Below, piece by piece: positions 15,181 to 21,839 of a stretch of 37,543 nucleotides of DNA. Each line of letters starts with the position of its first letter. Position 1 is the first letter of the stretch. Source of the DNA: Patescibacteria group bacterium UBA661. GTDB taxonomy: Bacteria > Patescibacteriota > Minisyncoccia > Phycocordibacterales > UBA918. The position numbers were made by a program, and so were the translations under genes. The notes beneath the pieces were generated by a model. The model was not told where the DNA came from, did no database searches, and saw only the letters and a list, made by a program, of their open reading frames with translations. Location: NCBI GenBank assembly GCA_002299465.1, contig DBNX01000001.1:9593-47135 (forward strand), in the 5' to 3' direction.

Positions 15181-15527
15181 GTCTTACCACAATCTCATTT
15201 TCTGTTTTAATTACAGGAATGAGAATCCTGTCCCTATCGTCCCATAAATATCGACGATTCGCGATTGTCATCGCGACCGGATGAAAAGCTACCCGCTTTT
15301 CATTCCATAGCCGCTAGACGATAGGGCCAAAGTGTTAAAACTTTGTTGGTCTGGATGGCGACATCATAGCAAAAATGTAGAAAATCACCAACTTTTTTGC
15401 TCAGCAACTAATCGTAAAAAGTGTTAACTTAAGACAAGTTTCAGGCGGTAGAGATTTTTGTGCTGAGCTGTAAGTTTATAAATGTGTTACAATACCAGCG
15501 TATTAATTGATAACAATAAACACTAGT
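15181..15527. other. Intergenic region between tRNA-Glu and the VIT1 gene
   Basis: It holds the interrupted tRNA-Glu copy (15211-15328). Towards the transporter it contains a -10-like TACAAT following TGT near 15483-15491, about 36 nt before the ATG at 15528. No gene seen. Confidence 0.5.
15211..15328 (-). repeat. Interrupted copy of the tRNA-Glu 5' half
   Basis: 15308-15328 is a perfect 21-bp copy of 15160-15180 (acceptor 5' strand plus D arm), and 15211-15231 is a perfect 21-bp copy of 15135-15155 (anticodon arm). In the real tRNA these are 4 nt apart; here 76 bp separate them. The insert carries the inverse complement of the copied acceptor (GACGATAGGG against CCCTATCGTC), and hairpins GGAATGAAAAGC/GCTTTTCATCC and GCGAT/ATCGC. 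The copy cannot make a tRNA since the T arm is absent. Confidence 0.8.
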
Positions 15528-16238
15528 ATGCCTAAATGGAGAACGATTGAACAATATTTTAAAGAGGTAATTTACGGAGGAATTGATGGCATTGTCACGA
15601 CTTTTGCCGTTGTGGCCGGATTTACAGGAGCGGCGATGTCGTCTGACACTACTCTGCAACTATCTTTCGCGATTGTGCTTTTGTTTGGACTTGCCAATCT
15701 ATTTGCCGACGCGGCCTCGATGGGTCTTGGTAATTTTCTCTCAGTTCGTTCGGAACAAGATATGTACGCGAGTGCCCAAGAAAGAGAACGTGCTCTCCTG
15801 CAATCACAACCAGAGAATGGTCGCGCTAGTACGATTGAGATTTTGCGTGAGAAGGGCTTTAGCGAAACTGATGCCGCCACTCTGGCAAATATTTACAAAC
15901 ACAATGAGTCGTACTGGCTTGACTTTATGATGACGCATCAGCACGGGATTGCTGATCCGCGTGGGGAGAACCCAGTTTATACTGGGCTGGCGACTTTCTT
16001 GTCGTTTATGGTTTTTGGAGTCATTCCGTTGTTGCCATTTATGTTTATCGAAGAGGGTAGTACCGCTTTCTTATTCCAGTTGTCAGTGGCAGGCACTTTT
16101 GCAGCTTTGGTTTTACTCGGGCTACTGAAGTGGCGAGTGATTGGTGATAAATTAACTTCTTCGTTATCGGAAGTGATACTGGTGGGAGGTACCGCCGCGG
16201 CTCTGGCTTACTTGGTAGGAGTGTTGTTTGTTTCCTAA
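15528..16238 (+). CDS. VIT1/CCC1-family Fe2+/Mn2+ transporter
   Basis: 236 aa. The N-terminal YGGIDGIVTTFAVVAG and the segment LFADAASMGLGNFLSVRSEQD are the family's first two membrane segments, with the conserved D/G/M metal-path residues. A charged cytoplasmic helical region (about 90-145, ERERALL...MMTHQHGI), the metal-binding domain in eukaryotic VIT1, is followed by three C-terminal TM helices. The family moves ferrous iron or manganese out of the cytosol, usually against protons, so it probably protects from metal excess at the cytoplasmic membrane. ATG 15528 is preferred over the upstream TTG at 15507 because MPKWRTIEQY matches usual starts. Confidence 0.85.
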   Translation: MPKWRTIEQYFKEVIYGGIDGIVTTFAVVAGFTGAAMSSDTTLQLSFAIVLLFGLANLFADAASMGLGNFLSVRSEQDMYASAQERERALLQSQPENGRASTIEILREKGFSETDAATLANIYKHNESYWLDFMMTHQHGIADPRGENPVYTGLATFLSFMVFGVIPLLPFMFIEEGSTAFLFQLSVAGTFAALVLLGLLKWRVIGDKLTSSLSEVILVGGTAAALAYLVGVLFVS

Positions 16239-16262
16239 TTAATAAAGTCTCGCGGTCGGACT

Positions 16263-16330
16263 TTATGCACTGGCTTTTGTACAGGGTTATCCTAGGGTTT
16301 ACTCACGGGTTTTTCCACCGGTTATACACA
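16263..16330 (+). repeat. 12-bp-spaced DnaA-box-like array, candidate origin
   Basis: Six 9-mers start at 16263, 16275, 16287, 16299, 16311 and 16322: TTATGCACT, TTTTGTACA, TTATCCTAG, TTACTCACG, TTTTCCACC, TTATACACA. The last matches the DnaA consensus TTWTNCACA exactly; two others have one mismatch and the rest two or more. Most are followed by GG. The spacing is 12,12,12,12,11 bp, all in the same orientation. A 40-bp AT-rich stretch follows (16331-16371), as expected of an unwinding element. No dnaA or dnaN is nearby. Confidence 0.5.
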
Positions 16331-16487
16331 GAAAGCTTTAATTAAAGGATATTTTAGGTATAGAAAATAACCTTGACGGGCTGTATCTGGAATGAGAACC
16401 TAGTAGTAGGTTTGCGCGGTGGTGAACTATCCCCATACACGCTCGAGGCTACGAGCAAAGCGCGCAAGCCAAAGCTCTACGTTGTAC

Positions 16488-16523
16488 AAAACAAAAACGC
16501 CCTGGAGGGGGCGTTTTTGTTTT
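16488..16523. terminator. Bidirectional terminator downstream of the TrxR-like gene
   Basis: 15-bp perfect stem, AAAACAAAAACGCCC with its complement, 6-nt loop, T-rich on both strands. It ends the minus-strand flavoprotein gene. Confidence 0.8.
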
Positions 16524-16535
16524 ACCTGCCTAAGT

Positions 16536-17459
16536 TTAGCGAGCACGCAGGGTGACGTAAATATCTTCTAGCGCCAAGACGCCAGCGCCAGCGGCGATGT
16601 TGTTTTGGTGGTAGCGCACATTGGTACAATCACCAGCCGCCCAAATACCGGGAATGGAAGTTTGTTGTGTCCAAGGATCAATGATGATGCGTCCGTACTC
16701 ATCACGCTCGACAACGCCAGTCAGATAGTCGGTGTTGGGAATCATGCCAATCTCTACGAAAATACCAGTGACGGCCAGTGTCGCCACTGCACCACTGTCC
16801 CGCTTACGATAAGTTAGTCCAGAGACAAAATTATCACCGGTGACAGATATAATTTCGGCGTTAAGTATGCCACGCATATTCGGGTGACTGAGAACTTTTT
16901 CAACAGTCACTGGATCGGCTCGGTACTGCTCACTCCGCTGGAGAAGGGTGACGTCCTTGGCGTATGCCAAGAGTTGAGCAGCGGTTTCAAAAGCAGCGTT
17001 GCCACCACCAATTACCGCCACACTTTGCTGTGCAAACAAGGGGCCGTCACAGCTAGCACAGTAGGTGAGACCCTTGTGTTCAAATTTGGCGGCGTTTTCA
17101 GCATTGAGTTGGCGGCGTTTTGAGCCAGAAGCAATTAAGATAGTTTTAGTCTCAAGAGTTGTACCGTTACTTAGGGTAACTGCAAAATAACCATCACGGC
17201 GTTCGACGGTACTTACACATTCACCCTCGTGTACAGTGACGTAGCCGTCAGCGTAAGTGAGTAGGTGTTGTTTGAATTGGTTAGCTAATTCTTGACCGCT
17301 AATGGATGGTGTGCCAATCCAGTTTTGGATATCGGTAGATACCGTGCTTTGCCCACCCCAATCTTTAGTGATGAAACCAGTCGAGAGACGCTTGCGCGCG
17401 GCGTAGACGCCAGCCGCTGTGCCGGCTGGTCCGCCCCCAATAATTATCAAATCGTACAT
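16536..17459 (-). CDS. trxB: Thioredoxin-reductase-like flavoprotein
   Basis: 307 aa, the usual TrxR length. The FAD motif is GGGPAGTAAG (8-17), and the redox pair C134-C137 lies in YCASCDGP, between the two nucleotide domains. The NADPH motif is GGGNAAFE (about 151), and the C-terminal FAD motif is GIWAAGDCTN. It should pass electrons from NAD(P)H to a thioredoxin-like partner; the CDGP ending also resembles AhpF-type enzymes, so the exact partner is open. It lies divergent from the CsoR/CstR-like gene with the palindromic operator between them. Its own -10 (TGCTACACT, near 17494-17502) puts the operator close to its -35 region, so both sides may be controlled. No SD. Confidence 0.85.
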   Translation of the reverse strand: MYDLIIIGGGPAGTAAGVYAARKRLSTGFITKDWGGQSTVSTDIQNWIGTPSISGQELANQFKQHLLTYADGYVTVHEGECVSTVERRDGYFAVTLSNGTTLETKTILIASGSKRRQLNAENAAKFEHKGLTYCASCDGPLFAQQSVAVIGGGNAAFETAAQLLAYAKDVTLLQRSEQYRADPVTVEKVLSHPNMRGILNAEIISVTGDNFVSGLTYRKRDSGAVATLAVTGIFVEIGMIPNTDYLTGVVERDEYGRIIIDPWTQQTSIPGIWAAGDCTNVRYHQNNIAAGAGVLALEDIYVTLRAR

Positions 17460-17517
17460 ACAAAAAACTAAATTAATTATTTATGTGGTGATTAGTGTAG
17501 CATATTCGAATTGACCA

Positions 17518-17538
17518 GTATACCCCCGTGGGGTATAC
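17518..17538. promoter_or_regulatory. CsoR/CstR-type operator overlapping the -10
   Basis: Perfect 9-bp inverted arms GTATACCCC and GGGGTATAC around CGT, the form typical of CsoR-family operators (C-tract/G-tract flanked by TATA). The right arm contains most of the -10 TATACT (17534-17539) of the regulator gene, whose ATG is only 8 nt further on. Binding would block RNA polymerase, giving autorepression. Confidence 0.8.
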
Positions 17539-17547
17539 TACTGAAAT

Positions 17548-17784
17548 ATGCAACAAAAAATTGTTAGTCGTTTGCGAAAAATTGAAGGACAGCTAGCCCG
17601 GGTGCGTCAAGATTTAGAAAACGGAACACCCTGCGAAGTGGTTATACCACAATTTTTAGCAGTCAGGGGAGCCTTGGCGGCTAGTCTTGAGGTTTATTTA
17701 GTCTCAACTATGCGTGAGTGTGCTACAAAAAAATCGGCTGATGAGATGACCTTACTTCTTGAAACCATCATTAAAAAATTATAA
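17548..17784 (+). CDS. CsoR/CstR-family transcriptional repressor
   Basis: 78-aa all-helical DUF156-family protein (IVSRLRKIEGQLARVRQDLENGTPCEVVIPQFLAVRGAL). Cys29 and Cys58 are 29 residues apart, the spacing of the two sensing cysteines in both CsoR and CstR. Position 54, where Cu(I)-sensing CsoR has its His ligand, is Thr. That pattern favours a persulfide/sulfur-sensing CstR-like protein over a copper sensor. It should bind the palindrome just upstream and repress its own operon with the DUF4395 gene. The ATG lies 8 nt after the -10, so the transcript is almost leaderless. Confidence 0.85.
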   Translation: MQQKIVSRLRKIEGQLARVRQDLENGTPCEVVIPQFLAVRGALAASLEVYLVSTMRECATKKSADEMTLLLETIIKKL

Positions 17785-17789
17785 AAATT

Positions 17790-18362
17790 ATGAATTCTTT
17801 TTTGCGACGATTTAATTTGGGGGAAGTTGGGGTAGTTATTCCCGGGCTAATGCTTAACGGGCGACCAGCTAGTTATCCGGTGTTAAATGAGCGGGCGGTG
17901 CGGGCGGGGGCGGGAATGATGTCTGTCGCTGGACTGTTTGCTTTTTTTCACGCTTTTTACTTAGCTGACTTCACTTACATCAATGCTTTGGTAATTTTTT
18001 TCTTCGTTGATTTTCTACTAAAAACAGTGGTGGGAACACGCTACTCACCCGTCTCGAGATTAGCTGATTTGATTGTACGAAAACAGACTCCAGAATATGT
18101 CGGAGCGATACAAAAACGTTTTGCTTGGTCGATTGGTTTGTTATTGGCAACTGTAATGTTAGTTTTGATTTATGGTTTTGGTGTCACGGGAGGATTGTTG
18201 GCACTCGTAATTTGTGGCGTGTGTTTAACTTTTATGTTTATGGAGAGTGCTTTTGGGATTTGTGTTGGTTGCAAGATTTATAGTTTTTTGTTGGCTCATA
18301 AAATTTTACCAACGCCAGTAGAGCGACCGGTTTGTCCTGGTAATGTTTGTGCAATTGAGTAG
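17790..18362 (+). CDS. DUF4395 membrane protein
   Basis: 190 aa. It begins NLGEVGVVIPGLMLNGRPASYPVLNERAVRAGAG-like (NxxR type), then has about four TM helices in two pairs (about 45-75 and 108-145), with loop TRYSPVSRLADLIVRKQ between. Conserved cysteines follow: FGICVGCKIY near residue 155-165, and PVCPGNVC at the very end. DUF4395 genes often sit near rhodaneses or thioredoxin-like genes, which fits the CstR-like regulator 5 nt upstream. Inference: a membrane protein handling sulfane sulfur or thiols. It ends just before a perfect palindromic terminator. Confidence 0.75.
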   Translation: MNSFLRRFNLGEVGVVIPGLMLNGRPASYPVLNERAVRAGAGMMSVAGLFAFFHAFYLADFTYINALVIFFFVDFLLKTVVGTRYSPVSRLADLIVRKQTPEYVGAIQKRFAWSIGLLLATVMLVLIYGFGVTGGLLALVICGVCLTFMFMESAFGICVGCKIYSFLLAHKILPTPVERPVCPGNVCAIE

Positions 18363-18368
18363 GGTTGT

Positions 18369-18424
18369 GGCCGGCAGCCTCTAAAAAAGCGACCCTAGGG
18401 TCGCTTTTTTAGAGGCTGCCGGCC
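18369..18424. terminator. 56-bp perfect palindrome, bidirectional terminator
   Basis: 28+28 bp with no mismatch and no loop, centred on CCTAGG. The inner part, AAAAAAGCGACCC with its complement, is a bidirectional terminator; the outer GGCCGGCAGCCTCT arms extend it. It separates the convergent DUF4395 and ftsZ genes. Confidence 0.85.
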
Positions 18425-18458
18425 TAATGGACTGTCTGAAATTAAGACAGTCGCTAAC

Positions 18459-19718
18459 CTATTTAAGTTTTGATCGTCTCAGGAAAGCTGGTACCGCACC
18501 CCAGTCACCGTCATCTTCTTCGTCAATCGGATCGACTGGTTTGGGTTCGCGCTTAGGCATATCATTAACGCGAGCAGGAGAGCTGGTTACGGGGTTTTCG
18601 TTTACCGCAGGAGTTACGATTTCTGGCTCAGATCTTTTTGGTATAGAGATTGAATTAAAAATTCTCCCTTTAGTTTCTACCACTGGTTCTTCCTCTGGTT
18701 CGGGTCGACTTGGCATCGCCACAGGCGCGCGACGGGCGATGCTGGTTTGGGGGTGGGCGTGTTCCTCGGGGAAGCCAGTTGCAATGACTGTCACTTTAAT
18801 CTCGTTTTTCTTCAACTTGTCATCTTTGATGGCACCAAAAATCACCTTAGCGTGTGGATCGATAGATTCGGTAATTACTCGAGCTGCGTCTTGCACTTCA
18901 AGCATCGCTAAATCATCACCACCAGCAATCGCGAAGAGAACTCCCTTAGCGCCAGTGATTGACACCTCGAGTAGGGGTGAATTGATAGCTGCGCGAGCTG
19001 CTTCTTCGGCTCGTTTCTCGCCGGAAGAAACACCGACTCCCATCAGAGCAGAACCGGCATTTTCCATAACACTACGAATGTCAGCAAAGTCAACGTTGAT
19101 AATACCTGGCATTGTAATGAGGTCAGAGATACCCTCAACGGCTTGTTTCAGTACGTTGTCACACTGCTCAAAAGCGTTGCGAACTGTTGTCTCGCGATCA
19201 ACAATAGCTAAAAGTCGATCGTTGGGTATAGTAATAAGTGCGTCTACTTCTTTTTTAAGCTCCTCGATTCCTTGCAAAGCTAGACGCATTCTTTCTTGAC
19301 CTTCAAAGAGAAAAGGCTTGGTTACCACACCGACAGTGAGGGCACCACTTTCGCGCGCAATTTTAGCAACAACTGGCGCGGCACCGGTACCAGTACCGCC
19401 ACCCATACCACCCGTAATGAAAACCATATCAGAGCCCTTAATGGCATTGGCTATCTCCTCACGAGTTTCTTCGGCAGCTCGCCTACCCATATCTGGATTA
19501 CCACCAGCACCTAAACCGCGAGTTAGATTTTTACCAATGTGAATTTTTCGCTTAGCGGCCGAATGATGTAAGTCTTGGGCATCGCTGTTAATCGAAATAA
19601 ATTCTACCCCTTTTACTTTATTCGCTACCATGTGATTAACGGCGTTGCCACCAGAACCACCGACACCGACAACTCGAATTCTTGCGAATGACTCAACGTC
19701 TGATTTTATTTGTTCCAT
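18459..19718 (-). CDS. ftsZ: Cell division GTPase FtsZ
   Basis: 419 aa. Near the N-terminus is IRVVGVGGSGGNAVNHM (nucleotide-binding loop), near residue 105 the tubulin signature GGGTGTG, and NVDFADIRSVM and MGVGVSSGE follow in the core. The C-terminus has a disordered linker (about 320-395) and ends DWGAVPAFLRR, the conserved peptide that binds FtsA. It polymerises into the Z ring. The frame is open 21 codons further upstream; I chose ATG 19718 (MEQIKSD) because family similarity begins there. It follows ftsA after 152 nt, with a possible own promoter (TACTAT, 17 nt upstream). Confidence 0.95.
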   Translation of the reverse strand: MEQIKSDVESFARIRVVGVGGSGGNAVNHMVANKVKGVEFISINSDAQDLHHSAAKRKIHIGKNLTRGLGAGGNPDMGRRAAEETREEIANAIKGSDMVFITGGMGGGTGTGAAPVVAKIARESGALTVGVVTKPFLFEGQERMRLALQGIEELKKEVDALITIPNDRLLAIVDRETTVRNAFEQCDNVLKQAVEGISDLITMPGIINVDFADIRSVMENAGSALMGVGVSSGEKRAEEAARAAINSPLLEVSITGAKGVLFAIAGGDDLAMLEVQDAARVITESIDPHAKVIFGAIKDDKLKKNEIKVTVIATGFPEEHAHPQTSIARRAPVAMPSRPEPEEEPVVETKGRIFNSISIPKRSEPEIVTPAVNENPVTSSPARVNDMPKREPKPVDPIDEEDDGDWGAVPAFLRRSKLK

Positions 19719-19870
19719 AGCGTTTTGAATTAATAATAGTACCCATACTGAGCACTTCGTACCCACCCCTGAGTACCTCATTTAATGAGTAGGGTAATCA
19801 TACATTGAACAAAACCATCTGTCACGATATTGACATTACTAAGAATCGTGTGCTTGATTCTCGGTTATTA

Positions 19871-21043
19871 CTATGGCAAAAATTGGTGGAACCAAGAAAA
19901 GAAACTGTGTTTTGTTTGTTTTACGACACCAATTTTAGTTGATTCCTGGGTGTCGTTACTAGCCCCCCACATACATAAGCCGTAAGCAACTGCCCAAGAG
20001 GGATCTTTTATTTTAGAATTTTTGCCAATTTCCAAGACGGCTGTACGAGCCGGAAGATTAAGAGTGGTCTTTGCCACATCAGTTATGTTTGGGGTACTAG
20101 AGCCACCGCCAGTCATAATAACACCAGCTGGAAGGAGTCCGTCGCGCTTAATTTTTTTAAGTTGGGTGTCAATTAAAGTAAAAATATTTACGAGCCGGTT
20201 ATTTATAATTTCGTCTAAGCGTTTCTTAGAAAAAGTGGCACTAGTCATACCGCCACGCTTAATTTTCTCAGCTTCTTCTAGGGTAATCTTGAGTCCCAGA
20301 GCGATATCATTAGTGATATCAGAAGCTCCCATCGGAAAGATTTTTAGTGAAATGGGGGTGTTGTCTTCAAAGACTACCATTGAGGTGGTCTCGGCACCGA
20401 TATTTACCAGTACACAACCCGCTCGTTTTTGGGTCTTGGTTAACATCACAAAACTAGCAGCCAGTGGGGAAGCAATCACATCTTCCACATAGACGCCAAT
20501 ATTTTCAATGGTGTTGATGAGGTCATTTACATGTTGTTCGTAGGTTGTGATAAAAAGGGAATTGATTTCTAGTTTATTGCCACGCATACCTTGGGGGCGA
20601 CCTAAAACTTCTTGCCCATCGACTAGATAACGCAGTGGAATGCTGTGAAGGACGCGGCGGTTGGGAATGTGGTCGATGATGCGGTCTTCACTGTCCTGCA
20701 TAACTTTATCGAGGTCGGTGCCCACAATCTCGGAATCAGCGCGAGCGGGAATGATTTCTCCGCGGGAGTAAGTTTCTTCAAGTCCGATACTGCCAATAGC
20801 GACATGGGCACGTTTAACAATCACCCCGGCACTTTTTTCGGCTTGGGCAATGGCGCTTTTTATACTACGAGCGACATCGGCCTCTTGGATGATGTAGCCA
20901 CTTTTGAGACCACGACTTTCAGCAAAACCAGTACCGATTATTTCCGGCGCTTGGTTGGCAGTTCGATTTTTAGGAACACGCGCAATCGCCACTTTGACTT
21001 GATAAGTGCCGACATCGATACCAGTTATAATTTGGTCTGCCAT
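19871..21043 (-). CDS. ftsA: Cell division protein FtsA
   Basis: 390 aa actin-fold ATPase. The N-terminus IITGIDVGTYQVKVAIA is the phosphate 1 motif, HVAIGSIGLEETYSRG leads into the SHS2/1C domain, CVLVNIGAETTSMVV is phosphate 2 and GVIMTGGGSSTPNI is the adenosine motif. The C-terminus HSFFSWFHQFLP is the amphipathic membrane-targeting helix. It tethers FtsZ to the membrane. ATG 21043 lies 7 nt after the ybeY stop, so the two are cotranscribed; an upstream TTG overlapping ybeY is less likely. Confidence 0.95.
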   Translation of the reverse strand: MADQIITGIDVGTYQVKVAIARVPKNRTANQAPEIIGTGFAESRGLKSGYIIQEADVARSIKSAIAQAEKSAGVIVKRAHVAIGSIGLEETYSRGEIIPARADSEIVGTDLDKVMQDSEDRIIDHIPNRRVLHSIPLRYLVDGQEVLGRPQGMRGNKLEINSLFITTYEQHVNDLINTIENIGVYVEDVIASPLAASFVMLTKTQKRAGCVLVNIGAETTSMVVFEDNTPISLKIFPMGASDITNDIALGLKITLEEAEKIKRGGMTSATFSKKRLDEIINNRLVNIFTLIDTQLKKIKRDGLLPAGVIMTGGGSSTPNITDVAKTTLNLPARTAVLEIGKNSKIKDPSWAVAYGLCMWGASNDTQESTKIGVVKQTKHSFFSWFHQFLP

Positions 21044-21050
21044 AATAAAT

Positions 21051-21437
21051 TTAAACAATCAAAAAACGTTTTAGGAAACGTTTTTCCAGGGACTCCATTG
21101 TAGCGCTATGATCGTACCCTTTCAAATGTAGACAACCGTGGATAAACAAAAAGGCAATGTAACCATCTTGGCTGAGGTTAAAATCCTTGGCTTCAGGGTA
21201 AGCAATTTCGGGGCAAATATAAATCTCACCACAATCGGGCGCGAGTGGAAAGGAGAGGACATTAGGTATGTAGCTTTTTTGGCGATAGACTTTATTTAAA
21301 GTCTGGGCGCGTTTGGTGCCGATGAAGGTGGTTGATAAATTATATTTACCACCTAAAATAGCATCCTTAATGGCTTGGTAAGGATGCTCAGGGTAGTCAG
21401 AGATGGTGCTGTTAAGCACAAAATTTAAGGCACTCAT
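21051..21437 (-). CDS. ybeY: Endoribonuclease YbeY, rRNA maturation
   Basis: 128 aa. The zinc site HGCLHLKGYDH near the C-terminus has the three His of the HGxLHLxGYDH signature; KxLNKVYRQKSYIPNVLSFP is the other family block. YbeY takes part in 16S rRNA 3' processing and ribosome quality control, which fits its place beside rpsU. ATG 21437 is set by an extended -10 (TGTCATACT) ending 6 nt upstream. In many bacteria ybeY lies with phoH or era, not ftsA. Confidence 0.9.
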   Translation of the reverse strand: MSALNFVLNSTISDYPEHPYQAIKDAILGGKYNLSTTFIGTKRAQTLNKVYRQKSYIPNVLSFPLAPDCGEIYICPEIAYPEAKDFNLSQDGYIAFLFIHGCLHLKGYDHSATMESLEKRFLKRFLIV

Positions 21438-21443
21438 AGTTTC

Positions 21444-21452
21444 AGTATGACA
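21444..21452 (-). promoter_or_regulatory. Extended -10 for ybeY-ftsA, leaderless start
   Basis: TGTCATACT on the minus strand ends 6 nt before the ATG at 21437. Confidence 0.5.
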
Positions 21453-21463
21453 CACTCACTAAA

Positions 21464-21498
21464 AAACAAAACCCCTCAGGAGTAGAGAAGTTTTGTTT
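21464..21498 (-). terminator. Terminator after rpsU
   Basis: AAACAAAAC pairs with GTTTTGTTT, and the minus strand continues in T-rich sequence (GTTTTGTTTTTTAG). It separates rpsU from ybeY. Confidence 0.55.
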
Positions 21499-21506
21499 AG
21501 TTGGAC

Positions 21507-21755
21507 TTAGCGACGAAAAGTTTTTTGTTGTTCTTTTACCTTGCCGAGTTTGAGTAATTTGTCGTAGGTTTCTTTTTTAACTAATTTCTTTAGCTTTGCC
21601 ATGCGGTCGACATTGCGACTCTTGGTGCGTGAGCTGTAGCGTTTGCCGCGCACTTTCTGGATAATGCCAGAGCTTTGTACACGCTTTTGAAAACGACGAA
21701 TTACATTCGCGCTACTTTCGTTATTGTGACGTTTAACTTGAACGTTTATTGCCAT
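21507..21755 (-). CDS. rpsU: 30S ribosomal protein bS21
   Basis: 82 aa, very basic. AINVQVKRHNNESSANVIRRFQKRVQSSGII is the bS21 core, and the rest is a Lys/Arg-rich tail (RSRTKSRN..., LKKLVKKETYDKLLKLGKVKEQQKTFRR), somewhat longer than the ~70-aa E. coli protein. It binds 16S rRNA near the anti-SD region of the small subunit and helps initiation, which is relevant in a genome that uses so few SD sequences. ATG 21755 gives the standard start; an upstream ATG adds seven unlikely residues. An extended -10 (TGCTATCAT, 21767-21775) lies 11 nt upstream, so the leader is only a few nt. Confidence 0.9.
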   Translation of the reverse strand: MAINVQVKRHNNESSANVIRRFQKRVQSSGIIQKVRGKRYSSRTKSRNVDRMAKLKKLVKKETYDKLLKLGKVKEQQKTFRR

Positions 21756-21839
21756 ATGTGGGCAAGATGATAGCACGGCACTTAGCTTGATGCAAGTTAC
21801 TGAAAGGGTCTGACTTTCGGGAGTGAGTCTAGGCGCGCT

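Larger units (their letters stand above)
16239..16535. other. Intergenic region with DnaA-box-like array
   Basis: 297 bp without a convincing gene (the frame at 16373-16555 overlaps a terminator and has no protein features). Contains the repeat array at 16263-16330, an AT-rich tract to about 16372, a small GCTCG/CGAGC hairpin near 16442 and the terminator at 16488-16523. Confidence 0.5.

Noticed and set aside
16373..16555. 60-codon plus-strand frame
   Set aside because: Runs through a strong terminator into the end of the flavoprotein gene; no protein-like composition.
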